Origin: Marilutibacter spongiae
GTDB taxonomy: Bacteria > Pseudomonadota > Gammaproteobacteria > Xanthomonadales > Xanthomonadaceae
Reading direction: 5' to 3'
Assembly: GCF_014145325.1 (NCBI RefSeq)
Contig: NZ_JACHTF010000007.1
Span: forward strand, 1-64,000
DNA: 64,000 nucleotides
The notes beneath the pieces are model-generated. The model was not told where the DNA came from, did not search any database, and worked only from the letters and a program-made list of their open reading frames with translations. Every line of letters begins with the position of its first letter. The stretch's first letter is position 1. Positions 1-8,021 of the stretch are shown piece by piece. The position numbers were made by a program, and so were the translations under genes.

Positions 1-2632
1 ACTCCAGCGTCCCGTCCGCGCGCCAGCGCACCAGGTCGCCCGTGCGGTACATCCGCGCACCCGCCTCGCCCGCGAACGGGTCGGCCACGAAACGCTCCGC
101 CGTCAGCGCCTCGCGCCCCAGGTAACCACGCGCCACGCCCGCCCCGCCGATGTGCAGCTCGCCCGACACCCCCACCGGCACCGGCTGGCCATACGCATCG
201 AGCACGTACAGCCGCGTGTTCCATAGCGGCCGGCCGATGTGGACGCCAACCGGCTCGCCAGCCTCGAAGCGCGCCCAGGTCGAATATGTCGTCGTCTCGG
301 ACGGGCCATACAGGTTCGCCACCGCCGTCGCCGGCGTCGACGCGAAGATGCGTTCGACCAGTTCGTCCCTGAGGGCTTCACCGGCCAGGTTCACCGTGCG
401 CACCGTCGCCGGGACCCGGCCACTGTCGAGCAGGGCGACCATCGCCGAGGGCACGGTGTTGAGCAGCGTGACGGGTGGCAGTTCCGCCGTCTCGGCCAGC
501 TCGAGCAGGTCGCGGACCAGGGTGAGCGAGCCGCCACAGGTCAGGGGCCCGAACATCTCGAACACGGACAGGTCGAAGCTGATCGAGGTCGAGAACAGGG
601 TGTTGGACCACTCCTCTGGCGAAAACGACGCATGCGCCCATGCCAGGAGGTTGACGGCGTTGCGGTGCTCGATGGCCACGCCCTTGGGCGTACCGGTCGA
701 CCCGGAGGTGTAGATCACATAGGCGAGATGGTCCGCGCGCGGGCCATCCTCGGCCAGGCAGGAGGCACCCTCGGCGGAGCCGGCCCGCATCAGCGCGTCG
801 GGCGAGCGCAACCCGATGCCCTCCAGCCGCAGCGTGCCCAGCACATCCGCCGGCGCGTCGTCGGTGAGCACCAGGCGCGGCCCGCTGTCGTCGAGGATGC
901 CCTGCAGGCGCTGGCCGGGATAGCGGGGATCGAGCGGCACGTAGGCACCCCCCGCCTTCAACACCCCGAGGATCGCGGCCACCATCGCCGGCGTACGTTC
1001 CATGCAGATGGCCACGCGCGTTTCGCTGCCGATGCCGCAGGCGCGCAGTCCGCGTGCGATGCGGTCGGCCCGGTCGGCGAGCTCCGCGTAGGTCATGATC
1101 TGCCCGCGGTACCGGATGGCGGGCGCGGCGGGCGAGCGTGCAGCCTGGGCGTCGAACAGGGCGGACAACGACGCGGCACGCGGGATCTCCACGGCGGTGT
1201 CGTTGAACGTCTCCAGCAAGCGATGCCGCTCGCCTTCCCCGAGATAGGGCAGCGCCGAGACGCGGGCGCTTGGCGACTCGGTCATCGCCAGCAGGATGGA
1301 CTCGAACGCGGCCGCCAGGCCGGACACGGAGGCGCGCTCGAAGCAGTCCGGATCGAAGACGAAGTCGCAGCGTATGCGTTCGGTCAGCTCCATCGCATGG
1401 AGCGACAGCGGCAATCGGTCGTTGGCGACACGGTGGTGGTGCGGAAAGGCGTGCACCGTCATCCCGCCCCAGCGCGACACGGGCGCCGAATCGGCTTCGG
1501 GCTCCCACAGGGCACGGAGTTCACCCGCGTGGCGGGGGTTCTGGTAGACGAACGAGGTCTGGAACAGCGGATGCTCGCCGCTGTCTCGACCCGCGCCCAG
1601 GCGCTCGACCAGCATCGGGAAGGGATAGGCCTGGTGCGCGATGGCCTTCAGGACGCCGCGCCGGGTGCTGCGCAGGAGTTCGGCCACCGTCGGATCGCCC
1701 TTGAAGTCCGCGGGCAGGGCCACGAGGTTGACGAAGTCGCCGACCACGCGCTCCCAGTCGCCGCGCGAACGCCCGGGCAGCGCCGAGCCCACGACGACCC
1801 GCTCCTGCCCGCTGTAACGGTGCAGCATCACCTGGTAGGCGCACAGCAGCACGGCGAACACCGAGCCGCCATGCGCGGACGCGAGGGCCTTGACCATCCA
1901 GCTCTGTCGCGGCGAGAGGGTCAAGGTGTGGAAAGCCTGTTCGGCGGCGCCGCGCCGGGAACGCGGCCGGTCGACCGGCAGTGCGAGCACGTCGGGCTCT
2001 TCCGCGAAGAGCTCCCGCCAGTACGCCAGCTTCCGCTCCGCCGCGGGCGAGGCCAGCCAGTCGCGTTGCGCACGTGCGTGGTCGAAGTAGCGGTGGCGTC
2101 CGTCGTTCCGGGGGGGAGCGGCAGGCGCGTCGCCCATCAGCGCCTTGAGCTCGTCGAGCATCACCCAGTAGGACCAGCCATCGCAGACCAGATGGTCGAA
2201 CGCCAGCAGCAGCACCGACTCTTCCGCCGTGCGGCCATACAGAACGGCGCGCATCAGCGGTTCGCAGGGGTCGGTGAAGGGCCGCCATGCCTCGGCATCG
2301 ACGCGCCGCCGCAGGCTCTCGTCGTCCAGTCCCGCGACATCGACGCGTTGCAGGGGCTCCAGCAGTGGATCGGCAGGCATGATCCATTGCACCGGCTCGC
2401 CGTCTTCGCGGCGGGCGATCCGCGCGCGCAACATCGGATGGCGCTCGACCAGGGTGGCGATGGCGGCGCAGAGCCGCGCCGGATCGATGCCGCCCCTGAG
2501 GGTGGCGACGAACACATTGTTGTGGTTGCCCCGCGCTTCCGGGTCCAGCTGGTAGAGGAACCAGCGACTTTGCTGGGTCGCCGCCAAGGGCACCCACTGG
2601 CTGTCCATGTCCATCTTCGCGTCCGTATCCAT
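1..2632 (-). CDS. Non-ribosomal peptide synthetase, N-terminal part (C-A), runs off the left edge
   Basis: One uninterrupted minus-strand frame from the ATG at 2632 to the window edge gives 877 residues with no stop, so this is a partial gene and not a broken one. Residues about 10-440 are a condensation domain: a TQQSRWFLYQL first motif, RHPMLRARI, the active-site motif DHLVCDGW with the second His present and the first replaced by Asp, then GDFVN. Residues about 460 onward are an adenylation domain with LKAGGAYVPLDP, YTSGSTGTPKG, FDLSVFEMF, NLYGPSETT, GELHIGGAG and YRTGDLV. The carrier domain and later modules lie outside the window. The start is supported by AGGGAAG about seven bases upstream. 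It would build a peptide on a carrier-bound thioester. The product is unknown; the adjacent exporter and acylase suggest a modified, periplasmically matured peptide. Confidence 0.95.
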   Translation of the reverse strand, partial: MDTDAKMDMDSQWVPLAATQQSRWFLYQLDPEARGNHNNVFVATLRGGIDPARLCAAIATLVERHPMLRARIARREDGEPVQWIMPADPLLEPLQRVDVAGLDDESLRRRVDAEAWRPFTDPCEPLMRAVLYGRTAEESVLLLAFDHLVCDGWSYWVMLDELKALMGDAPAAPPRNDGRHRYFDHARAQRDWLASPAAERKLAYWRELFAEEPDVLALPVDRPRSRRGAAEQAFHTLTLSPRQSWMVKALASAHGGSVFAVLLCAYQVMLHRYSGQERVVVGSALPGRSRGDWERVVGDFVNLVALPADFKGDPTVAELLRSTRRGVLKAIAHQAYPFPMLVERLGAGRDSGEHPLFQTSFVYQNPRHAGELRALWEPEADSAPVSRWGGMTVHAFPHHHRVANDRLPLSLHAMELTERIRCDFVFDPDCFERASVSGLAAAFESILLAMTESPSARVSALPYLGEGERHRLLETFNDTAVEIPRAASLSALFDAQAARSPAAPAIRYRGQIMTYAELADRADRIARGLRACGIGSETRVAICMERTPAMVAAILGVLKAGGAYVPLDPRYPGQRLQGILDDSGPRLVLTDDAPADVLGTLRLEGIGLRSPDALMRAGSAEGASCLAEDGPRADHLAYVIYTSGSTGTPKGVAIEHRNAVNLLAWAHASFSPEEWSNTLFSTSISFDLSVFEMFGPLTCGGSLTLVRDLLELAETAELPPVTLLNTVPSAMVALLDSGRVPATVRTVNLAGEALRDELVERIFASTPATAVANLYGPSETTTYSTWARFEAGEPVGVHIGRPLWNTRLYVLDAYGQPVPVGVSGELHIGGAGVARGYLGREALTAERFVADPFAGEAGARMYRTGDLVRWRADGTLE

Positions 2633-2872
2633 TCGTGCTTCCCTGCCCTGTTCCCCCGAACGAAGCCGCCGCCTCGCTCCCTGCAATGCCGACCGCTCCA
2701 CGGTCGACGCACCCCCTCCGCTCAGGCGCTTGGGCCTCCCGCGGGCGCGTGGGCGGCGCCGTGGCCGCGGGCGCACCACCAGGCCAGGCGCGCGCAACGG
2801 TGCCGTCCGCGCTGGCCGCGCGGCGCCGGGGCTGGAGGACTGATGATCGCGGCGTTATGTGTCATTCCGGCC

Positions 2873-4633
2873 TCATGCCACCGTCGCATCGACCGGACGC
2901 GGCCCGGGCGCGACGCGCCGGCCGTGGTCGTGCTGTTGGCTGGCGACCTGCCGCGCGCGGGCGAGCGTCGCTCCCGACAGGTTCCTGTCGGTGATCCGGC
3001 CGTCCTCCATGACCACCAGCTGATCGGCTACGTCGAAGTAACGATCGTCGTGGCTGATGACGACCACGGCCTTGCCGCGCTCCTTCAGTCCGGGGAGGAT
3101 CGCGTTGTAGAAGAAGGCCTTGAAAGCGGGATCCTGGTCGGCCGCCCACTCGTCGAACAGATAGAGCTCGGCGTCTTCGAGGTAGGCAGCCACCAGCGCC
3201 AGGCGTCGCTTCTGCCCGTCCGAAAGCGCCAGCGTGGTGAAACGCCCGTCGCGATACTCCACCTTGCCCGCCAGGCCCAGCGCGACGAGGTGCGAGTCGA
3301 CCTCGTCCTTGAGCTCCGCGCCCTCGCGGCCGAGGACGCGATCGAACAGGAAGTAGTCGGAGAAGATCGCCGACACGCCCTGCCGGAAGCCGGCGATGTT
3401 GGCCGGGCCCAGGACCTCGTCGTCGAAGCGCACTTCGCCGTCGAGGCGCTGGTAGTGCATCGTCACCAGCTTGGCGAGCGTCGACTTGCCCGAACCGTTG
3501 CCGCCCACTATGAAGGTGATCTCGCCCTTGCGGATCTCCAGGTCGAGCGGACCGATCTCGAAGCCCGCCTCGCCCGCGTCGTCGAGATAGCGGTAGCCCA
3601 CGCCTTCGAAACGCATCGCCTGCCAGTCGCGGCGCGGCGCCACGTCCCGCGCCACGGCCTCCTCCGGGATCCGGGCGAAGAGCGCGTTGAGTTTGCGAAG
3701 CGCGATCCTGGCCATCATGATCTGCGGGATGAAGTTCAGCAGGATCGCGATCGGGCCGGTGACGTAGAGCAGCGCCATGATCACGCCCACCAGCTCGGGT
3801 CGCGAGATCGCGTGGTAGTTGACGAAGACGAAGGCGGTGGCGCCGATCACGAAGAAGGTGATCAGGTCCCCGTAGTTCTGCGCGATGCGCATCACCGTCT
3901 GTCCGGTCTTGCCGTCGTCGCGCACGCGATGCTCGGCCTCGGCGAGCACCCGGCGGAAGTAGTCCTCGCGGCGCGCATCGTTGAGCTTGAGCTCCTTGGC
4001 GCCATGGACCAGTCCGCGGATGGATTCGTGCAGCCCGTCGAGATGGTTGCGCGCGCGCACCAGGTAGCGCCTGGCGATCAGCGCGGGCACCTGGTAGGTG
4101 ACCACGCCGAAGCCGATGCAGCCCATCACGAACCAGAACACCGGCGCGTTGAGGTACAACAGGTAGCCCAGCATGCCGACCAGGGTGACCATGTTGGTGA
4201 ACAGGTCGGGCAACAGCCGGGCGCCCGCGACCACCATCGGCACGTCCGAGGTGATCGCCGCGACGAGTCGCGGCATGCCGACCTTCTCGAGCTCGGCGAT
4301 CGGCGCCGACGAGACCCGCTCGTACAGGCGACGGCGCATGTCGGTGGAGACGTCCAGCGACAAACGGATCAGGATGACCTGCGAGGCCGTGCGTGCCAGC
4401 AGGATCAGCACGCACAGCCCGAGGAAGGACGCGGCGAAGCCGAAGTTGCTGATCTCCCAGCCCAGCACGTAGGCCTTGTTGTCGCGCACGCCAGGAAAAG
4501 CGCCGGGATCGGCCAGGGCGGCGAGGACCAGCGGGATGATGCCCGCGTAGGCGATGCCGGCGATGGCGCCAAGCAGCAGCGCGGCGAACATGCGGTTGGG
4601 CGCCTTGGCCGAGAATGCACCGAACATGTTCAT
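2873..4633 (-). CDS. Cyclic-peptide export ABC transporter (PvdE/SyrD type), fused permease and ATPase
   Basis: 586 residues. Residues 1-330 hold about six membrane segments (for example around FAALLLGAIAGIAYAG and the LLYVTGPIAILL stretch). The C-terminal ATPase has Walker A GGNGSGKST, signature LSDGQKRRLAL, Walker B LYLFDEW and switch His in VISHDDRYF. The degenerate signature LSDGQ and the DEWAADQDP stretch are those of the cyclic-peptide exporter family that includes PvdE and SyrD, which move peptide siderophores or lipopeptides from cytoplasm to periplasm. The ATG at 4633 overlaps the upstream acylase stop as ATGA, so the two are translationally coupled. The NRPS follows 240 bp downstream on the same strand. 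The family is clear; the cargo is inferred to be the product of that NRPS. Confidence 0.93.
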   Translation of the reverse strand: MNMFGAFSAKAPNRMFAALLLGAIAGIAYAGIIPLVLAALADPGAFPGVRDNKAYVLGWEISNFGFAASFLGLCVLILLARTASQVILIRLSLDVSTDMRRRLYERVSSAPIAELEKVGMPRLVAAITSDVPMVVAGARLLPDLFTNMVTLVGMLGYLLYLNAPVFWFVMGCIGFGVVTYQVPALIARRYLVRARNHLDGLHESIRGLVHGAKELKLNDARREDYFRRVLAEAEHRVRDDGKTGQTVMRIAQNYGDLITFFVIGATAFVFVNYHAISRPELVGVIMALLYVTGPIAILLNFIPQIMMARIALRKLNALFARIPEEAVARDVAPRRDWQAMRFEGVGYRYLDDAGEAGFEIGPLDLEIRKGEITFIVGGNGSGKSTLAKLVTMHYQRLDGEVRFDDEVLGPANIAGFRQGVSAIFSDYFLFDRVLGREGAELKDEVDSHLVALGLAGKVEYRDGRFTTLALSDGQKRRLALVAAYLEDAELYLFDEWAADQDPAFKAFFYNAILPGLKERGKAVVVISHDDRYFDVADQLVVMEDGRITDRNLSGATLARARQVASQQHDHGRRVAPGPRPVDATVA

Positions 4634-7116
4634 TGCGATGTCCCGGTGGCGGCGGATGCGCGCGCGCGCGGCAGGAGCTCGAGCGTCGAGGCGGGTACGC
4701 CGCCCGCATCGCCCATCTCGAGGAAATCGACGTCGCGGAACGGTTCGACCATGTCGTCGTAGTGGCCGCTCAGCAGGTGGCCCGACTGGCCGGTGGAGTT
4801 CATGTACAGGTGGCGAACCCGGGCGGGCGTCATCGCGAACAGCTGCCGGAAGCCGGCGCCGAAGTCCTGGACGTAGCCGTTGCCCGATGGGTCGGGCTCG
4901 AAGCTCGCGACGTTGACCGTGTCCGGCGTGCCGCCGGCGCCGATGCGGCGTTCGAACACGCGCTTGAGCAGGCGACTGTCGCTGAACGGCACGTGGCGGT
5001 AAAGCGTGCGATGCACGTCGCCCCAGGCCCAGTCGTCCATCGAGTCGTCCGACTCCAGCTTGGCCAGCTCGCGCAGGGCCCGGTCCAGGGCGACGTCGAT
5101 GACTTCGTCGCAGGATTCCCGCTCGTCGGGCGTGCCGCGGTTGTCGCACCACGCACCGGTGGGATCGTCGAGCATCTGGCGAAGCGCCTGCGGTCCGACG
5201 GACTGCGCGAGCGCCTGCAGGACGCGGCGCTCCTGGGCGGCGTTCCAGTAGCCGCGCGTATCGTCGGCCAGGAGCGTCTTTCGGACCTGTCGCGTCCACT
5301 CGTTGAATATCGTCGCTGCCGGGCTGGCGGCATCCATCGACCCGTTCCACTCGCGAAGGTGGGCGAACGCGGTGCGTTGGGCGTCGTTGTTGGGTTCGTG
5401 CTCGAGCAGCCGGGCCAGCAGCGCGAGGGCCGGCTCGCTGTGCTCGTCGGCCTGGATGCGCGCCATCGTCGACAGGTCCACCGGCTTGCCCGCGCCGATG
5501 GCCTCCTCCAGCAGCAGCGTGATGCGGTCGGCGCGCCCCGGGGGCGCCCAGTCCTTGGAGATCAGGTAAGGATAGGCCGCATCCACGGGCTTGTTGTTCG
5601 CCGACACCAGGAAGCCACTGGGCGGGTTGTAGGCGCGCGGGAGCGCCTCGAACGGTACGTGCCCGGTCCAGTCGTGGGCATCGGTCCAGCCCGGGACGGG
5701 GATCGTGCCGTCGCCTTCGCTGCGCACCGGTATGCGCCCGGCCGAAAGCATGCCGATGTTGCCGTGGCGGTCGGCGTAGAGCATGTTCAACGCGGGCACC
5801 ACGTGGTGGCGCAGCGCCTCCTCGAAGTCGCTCCAGTCGCTGGCATAGTTCAGCCGCAGGAACGATTCGTACGAAGTGTCGTCGTCGTCGAGGCCCGTCC
5901 AGCGCAAGGCCGCGGGCTGGCCAAGGGCCTGGAACAGGTCGCTGACGATGGGCCCGTGGCGCGAGGCGCGGACCCGTATCTCCACCGGTCGCAAGGGGCC
6001 GCGGAGCTGCTCGGGGAAGTCCTGTCGCACCTGGATCGACTCAGTGCGCGACTGGAAGCGCAACCAGGCCTCGCCCGCGCGGTACTGCGTGGGATCGTCG
6101 GTCCTGGGCTGCTCGAAATAGAGGTCCTGCACGTCGGCCATCAGGTTCGTGCCGCCCCATGCGATCGACTGGTTGCGCCCGAAGATGACCACCGGCAGGC
6201 CGACGAGGGTGGCCCCGGAGGCGTCGAGCCGGTCGCCCTTGAGCGACGCCATGTACCACAGGGACGGGATCTGCAGGCCGAGGTGCGGATCGTTGGCCAG
6301 CAACGCTCCAGCGCCGGTCACCCGGCCCGATACCGCCCAGGCATTGCTGCCGACGAAGCGCCCGCCGATGCGCAGCTCTTCCTCGAGGGAGGCCTGGAAA
6401 CCGGACATCCGCGCATAGGCATCGACGTCGCCGGGCGCCAGCACGAGCTGCGACGTGGCGCCGGAGGCTTCGTACTCGGGGAACAGCAGCGCCATGCGTC
6501 GCGCGTCGAAGGCCTGGCCCGCCACCAGGCGCTCGAGTTCACGCGACTGGTTGCCGGCGAGGTTGAGCGCGAACACCTTGGCCCAGGCCAGCGAATCGTA
6601 GACGGTCCAGGGCTCGGGCTCGATGCCGAGCAGGAGGAACTCCGGTGGCAGGGGATGCCCGGACGCCAGGTACTGGTTGACGCCATCGGCGTAGGCCTGC
6701 AGCGACGCACGCGCCTCACCACCGAGCGAAGACCACGATGCATGGGCCGCGCGCTCGAGCCCCAGGGTGCGGAACCAGATGTCCTGCTGCACGCTCTGCT
6801 TGCCGAACACCTCGCTCAGGCGTCCGCCGGCGATGCGGCGCTGGAGTTCGAGTTGCCAGAGGCGATCCTGCGCGTGCGCGTATCCGAGCGCGAAGAACGC
6901 GTCGTGGTCGCTGGCGGCGGTGATGGTGGGGACGCCATGGCGGTCGCGCTCGACGACGACCCGTGAGCGGAGGCCCTCCACGCTCGCCTGCCCCTCGACG
7001 AGCGGCAGGCTCCTGGCGAGGAGCCAATAGCCGTATCCGATGGCCAACAGCGCAGGCAGGACGACGAGCAACACCAGTCGAACGACCAACGGATACCTAC
7101 TGTACATCCTGTACAT
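4630..7116 (-). CDS. Penicillin acylase family Ntn-hydrolase, membrane-anchored or exported (PvdQ-like)
   Basis: 828 residues from the chosen ATG at 7116, which has a strong AGGGAAGGGG site; an in-frame ATG at 7179 would add 21 residues before the membrane segment and looks less likely. Residues about 10-35 are one hydrophobic signal or anchor helix. The alpha-chain motif RDRHGVPTI and the AHAQDRLWQLELQRR stretch follow. The beta-chain nucleophile is Ser257 in GSNAWAVSG, followed by NDPHLGLQIP, as in self-cleaving penicillin acylases, acyl-homoserine-lactone acylases and PvdQ. Such enzymes remove an N-acyl group in the periplasm. The position immediately upstream of a PvdE-type exporter and an NRPS resembles the pyoverdine arrangement. 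The substrate cannot be read from the sequence; acyl-homoserine lactone or antibiotic hydrolysis remains possible. Confidence 0.9.
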   Translation of the reverse strand: MYRMYSRYPLVVRLVLLVVLPALLAIGYGYWLLARSLPLVEGQASVEGLRSRVVVERDRHGVPTITAASDHDAFFALGYAHAQDRLWQLELQRRIAGGRLSEVFGKQSVQQDIWFRTLGLERAAHASWSSLGGEARASLQAYADGVNQYLASGHPLPPEFLLLGIEPEPWTVYDSLAWAKVFALNLAGNQSRELERLVAGQAFDARRMALLFPEYEASGATSQLVLAPGDVDAYARMSGFQASLEEELRIGGRFVGSNAWAVSGRVTGAGALLANDPHLGLQIPSLWYMASLKGDRLDASGATLVGLPVVIFGRNQSIAWGGTNLMADVQDLYFEQPRTDDPTQYRAGEAWLRFQSRTESIQVRQDFPEQLRGPLRPVEIRVRASRHGPIVSDLFQALGQPAALRWTGLDDDDTSYESFLRLNYASDWSDFEEALRHHVVPALNMLYADRHGNIGMLSAGRIPVRSEGDGTIPVPGWTDAHDWTGHVPFEALPRAYNPPSGFLVSANNKPVDAAYPYLISKDWAPPGRADRITLLLEEAIGAGKPVDLSTMARIQADEHSEPALALLARLLEHEPNNDAQRTAFAHLREWNGSMDAASPAATIFNEWTRQVRKTLLADDTRGYWNAAQERRVLQALAQSVGPQALRQMLDDPTGAWCDNRGTPDERESCDEVIDVALDRALRELAKLESDDSMDDWAWGDVHRTLYRHVPFSDSRLLKRVFERRIGAGGTPDTVNVASFEPDPSGNGYVQDFGAGFRQLFAMTPARVRHLYMNSTGQSGHLLSGHYDDMVEPFRDVDFLEMGDAGGVPASTLELLPRARASAATGTSQ

Positions 7117-7537
7117 GCCCCTTCCCTGATGTCCTAGCTTCGCATGCCGCGATCCCGGATGGGAAGAGCGCGGCGCCACCTGCCATCACTGGCGGGCACC
7201 ACGACCAACCGACCCGGGGCTTCCCTCGCGATCCACCGATGCCGCCGGATCGCGACGCTTCCGTCGCCATCGGTCCGCATCAACATACGCCCCTTGGATG
7301 ACACACTATTACAGATCCGGCGTATTCGAAAGCGGGGAATCGGCGCGTCCTCCGTTCAGCCTGTCGCGCACGGCACGGGACCGCGGGTGGTGAATCCGTG
7401 TCCACCCTTGGAGTCTCGTGTTCCGCAGCCAGGACGAACGCGGGAAGCGCCCGCGGGGGGACACGACGCGACCCGCGGCGGGACGGCGTGCCCGGGCCGG
7501 GCCCGCTGCGCGGCCGTTGCGGGACGGTTGGGCGCGT
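7117..7537. other. 421-bp intergenic region between acylase gene and copper island
   Basis: No convincing gene. Open frames here are short, arginine-rich and lack ribosome binding sites. The stretch must hold the promoter of the acylase-exporter-NRPS run, and an AT-richer patch with TGTAATAG on the minus strand near 7305 is a weak candidate, about 190 bases from the ATG. A GGGTGG/CCACCC hairpin near 7384-7407 lacks a T tract. Confidence 0.5.
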
Positions 7538-7996
7538 TCAGTCTTCCGGCTGCGCTTCAAGGTCCCGGATCAGGGCCTTCATTTCGTCGATCTCGCGGAC
7601 CTGGGCGTCGATGATGCCGTCGGCCAGCTCGCGGACGCGCGGGTCGGAGATGTGGGCACGGCGACTGGTCAGCACGGCGATGGAATGGTGCGGGATCATG
7701 GCCCGCATGTAGGAGACGTCGTCGACGGTCTCCTGGCTGCGCACCAGCCACAACGCACCCGCGAACACGAGCGCGCTGCCCGCCAGGATCGCGATATTGG
7801 CGCGTGCGTCGTCGTACATGCCCAGCATGAACAGGAGCATCACGACGGCCATCGAGGCGCCCATCACCATGGCCATGTATGCGCGCGTCTCGCTGAAGAA
7901 CACGTGGTCCAGGCTGTAGGTGTTCAGGTACATGAGCCCGAACATGACCAGGGTGGACGTGGCGATCATGGCGGCGAATTTCGCGTACTTGTTCAT
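7538..7996 (-). CDS. DUF305-type membrane protein, copper-associated
   Basis: 152 residues. Three or four hydrophobic segments occupy residues 1-90 (for example ATSTLVMFGLMYL and GSALVFAGALWLV). The C-terminal 50 residues carry MIPHHSIAVLTS and then VRELADGIIDAQVREI, the His-His and helical pattern of the DUF305/CopM-like family, several members of which bind copper. The gene lies 26 bp downstream of the copper ATPase on the same strand and is probably the last gene of the cueR operon. A role in periplasmic copper handling is inferred from that neighbourhood; no enzyme activity is evident. Confidence 0.82.
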   Translation of the reverse strand: MNKYAKFAAMIATSTLVMFGLMYLNTYSLDHVFFSETRAYMAMVMGASMAVVMLLFMLGMYDDARANIAILAGSALVFAGALWLVRSQETVDDVSYMRAMIPHHSIAVLTSRRAHISDPRVRELADGIIDAQVREIDEMKALIRDLEAQPED

Positions 7997-8021
7997 TGGA
8001 TCGAATCTCCTTCAAAGGACA

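Noticed and set aside
1-2712. Several short open frames over the NRPS, suggesting a frameshifted gene
   Set aside because: A single frame from 2632 to 1 is open throughout and carries all C- and A-domain motifs in order; the short frames are antiphase shadows.
2722-2865. A 47-codon minus-strand frame between the exporter and the NRPS, a possible MbtH
   Set aside because: No MbtH motif, Ala/Pro/Arg-rich and a weak ribosome site.
239-4762. A 1,507-codon plus-strand open frame
   Set aside because: It is antisense to the NRPS and exporter, rich in Arg, His, Gly and Gln, and has no recognisable motif. High GC keeps the opposite strand open.
7384-7407. GGGTGG/CCACCC hairpin as a terminator of the copper operon
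   Set aside because: Six-bp stem with a long loop and no T tract, more than 130 bp past the last gene.
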